The notes under the pieces are model-generated. The model saw only the letters and a list, made by a program, of their open reading frames with translations. It had not been told where the DNA came from and ran no database searches. Made by a program: the position numbers and the translations under genes. A stretch of DNA of 64,000 bases from Actinomadura sp. CNU-125 (GTDB lineage: Bacteria; Actinomycetota; Actinomycetes; Streptosporangiales; Streptosporangiaceae): contig NZ_MKJY01000581.1 in assembly GCF_001942465.1 (NCBI RefSeq), positions 25,896-89,895 on the forward strand. The letters run 5' to 3'. Positions 63,438-64,000 of the stretch are shown here, one piece after another (position 1 is the first letter of the stretch; each line of letters opens with the position of its first letter).

Positions 63438-63817
63438 ATGTTGGTCCGAATGTTCGCCGCGTCGGCGGCCGCGCAGGAATGGGTCCGGCCGATCGCCGCC
63501 GACGCGTACACCATGAGCGCCGGACGCCTCGGCGCCATCGTGGCCGCGCTCGCCGGACTCGCGGGCGTGGGGATCGCGCGCTGGCCGTCGCCCGCTCCAC
63601 CGGCCGCGCCGGCGCCGGAAACGTGCGGCGCGGCGCGATCGCGGCCCTGGTCGCCGGACCGTTCGGCATGGCCCTCGGCGGACTCGTCGTCGCCACCGCC
63701 GACGGCGGCCTCGGCACCGGCAACGGGCTGGGCGGAGGCGTCGTGGCCCTGCTGGTGGGGCTGGTCGGCACGGCCCTCGGCGGGCTGGCGCTGACTCGCG
63801 CCCACCGCACGCACTGA
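63438..63817 (+). pseudogene. small membrane protein, DUF6223-like, frameshifted
   Basis: About 126 residues. The N-terminal part has AYTMSAGRLGAIVAALAGLA; near 63575 the frame changes to RGAIAALVAGPFGMALGGLV and VATADGGLGTGNGLGGGVVA to the stop at 63817, with four glycine-rich membrane segments in all. This matches a small actinomycete membrane protein family annotated as DUF6223. Function unknown. ATG 63438 lies 18 bases after an AAAAGGAG stretch or slightly less, a fair ribosome binding site. It is divergent from the two-component system. Confidence 0.72.
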
Positions 63818-64000
63818 CCCCGCCGCCGCCGGGCGACCGGGACGCCGTCGACCGCCCGAACGTCCACGGCCCGTCCGCGCGTGGTCGCCGACGGACCGGG
63901 AACCGAACACGCGCCGAGGATGGCCAGCGACGGAGAGCGCGTGGTCCTCGGCAAGCCGGACCAGCAGCCGCAGGACACAGCCGTCACCCCGTCCACCCCG
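63818..64000. other. right end of window, no supported gene
   Basis: After the stop at 63817 no frame shows recognisable motifs. An ATG at 63920 opens a short frame to the window edge (ASDGERVVLGKPDQQ), but its only GAGG touches the start codon directly. It cannot be judged without the next bases. Confidence 0.4.

Noticed and set aside
63920..64000. Possible start of a gene at the right edge
   Set aside because: Only 27 codons are visible, the Shine-Dalgarno-like GAGG touches the start codon, and nothing in the translation is recognisable.

Overview
The window is high-GC DNA (coding regions dense, GTG/TTG starts and ATGA/GTGA stop-start overlaps common) from a filamentous-type actinomycete. 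A complete yrbE/mce operon, a DUF574-type SAM-dependent methyltransferase, an IdeR/DmdR-type iron box, FurA-KatG and several NarL-type two-component systems together suggest an Actinomadura-like member of the Streptosporangiales; that assignment is inference, since no rRNA or marker gene lies here. No tRNA, rRNA, CRISPR array, prophage or intact insertion sequence was seen.

Layout. 1-7.3 kb: the start of a peptide-binding lipoprotein gene, a sulfotransferase, a secreted glycerophosphodiesterase, then furA-katG with a second Fur paralogue facing it. 7.3-10.6 kb: a TetR/SDR pair, an alanine/glycine:cation symporter and a broken secreted-protein gene behind a KstR-like palindrome. 10.6-19.7 kb: a nine-gene leftward operon (two YrbE permeases, six MCE proteins, one Mce-associated protein) for lipid or sterol uptake. 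20-25.7 kb: a methyltransferase, then an OmpR-type two-component system divergent from an ABC-2 exporter. 25.8-31 kb: TrmO, then an unusual leftward operon of small proteins, a GRDP-like protein and two kinase-fold paralogues (one lacking its catalytic loop) divergent from an XRE/TPR regulator. 31-37 kb: three quinone-oxidoreductase paralogues with a TetR and a MerR regulator, and a Gtf-like glycosyltransferase. 37-41.7 kb: NTF2-like protein, LLM flavin enzyme, DUF3140/DUF2945 pair, DUF427 protein, TesB thioesterase, FAD oxidoreductase. 41.8-45.8 kb: an iron-siderophore ABC importer behind an iron box. 46-55.5 kb: a surface-polysaccharide locus (nucleotide-sugar dehydrogenase, Gfo/Idh oxidoreductase, DegT aminotransferase, hexapeptide acetyltransferase, three full glycosyltransferases and two half-size relatives). 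55.5-56.9 kb: a scar with a truncated hydrolase, a transposase remnant and degenerate tandem repeats. 56.9-64 kb: two NarL-type two-component systems, a MacB/LolD-type ABC exporter, a PPOX-fold flavin protein and a small DUF6223-like membrane protein.

How the genes work together. Import is a theme (peptides, amino acids, mce lipids, siderophore iron), and most systems carry their own regulator with a recognisable operator between divergent genes. The polysaccharide genes match the logic of UDP-2,3-diacetamido-glucuronate synthesis (6-oxidation, 3-oxidation, 3-amination, N-acetylation), followed by glycosyl transfer.

Caution. At least a dozen otherwise well-conserved genes are interrupted by a single-base shift, almost always as if one G or C had been lost from a G/C-rich run. 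The simplest explanation is indel error in the sequence; genes so affected are given over their full inferred extent with the approximate break position.
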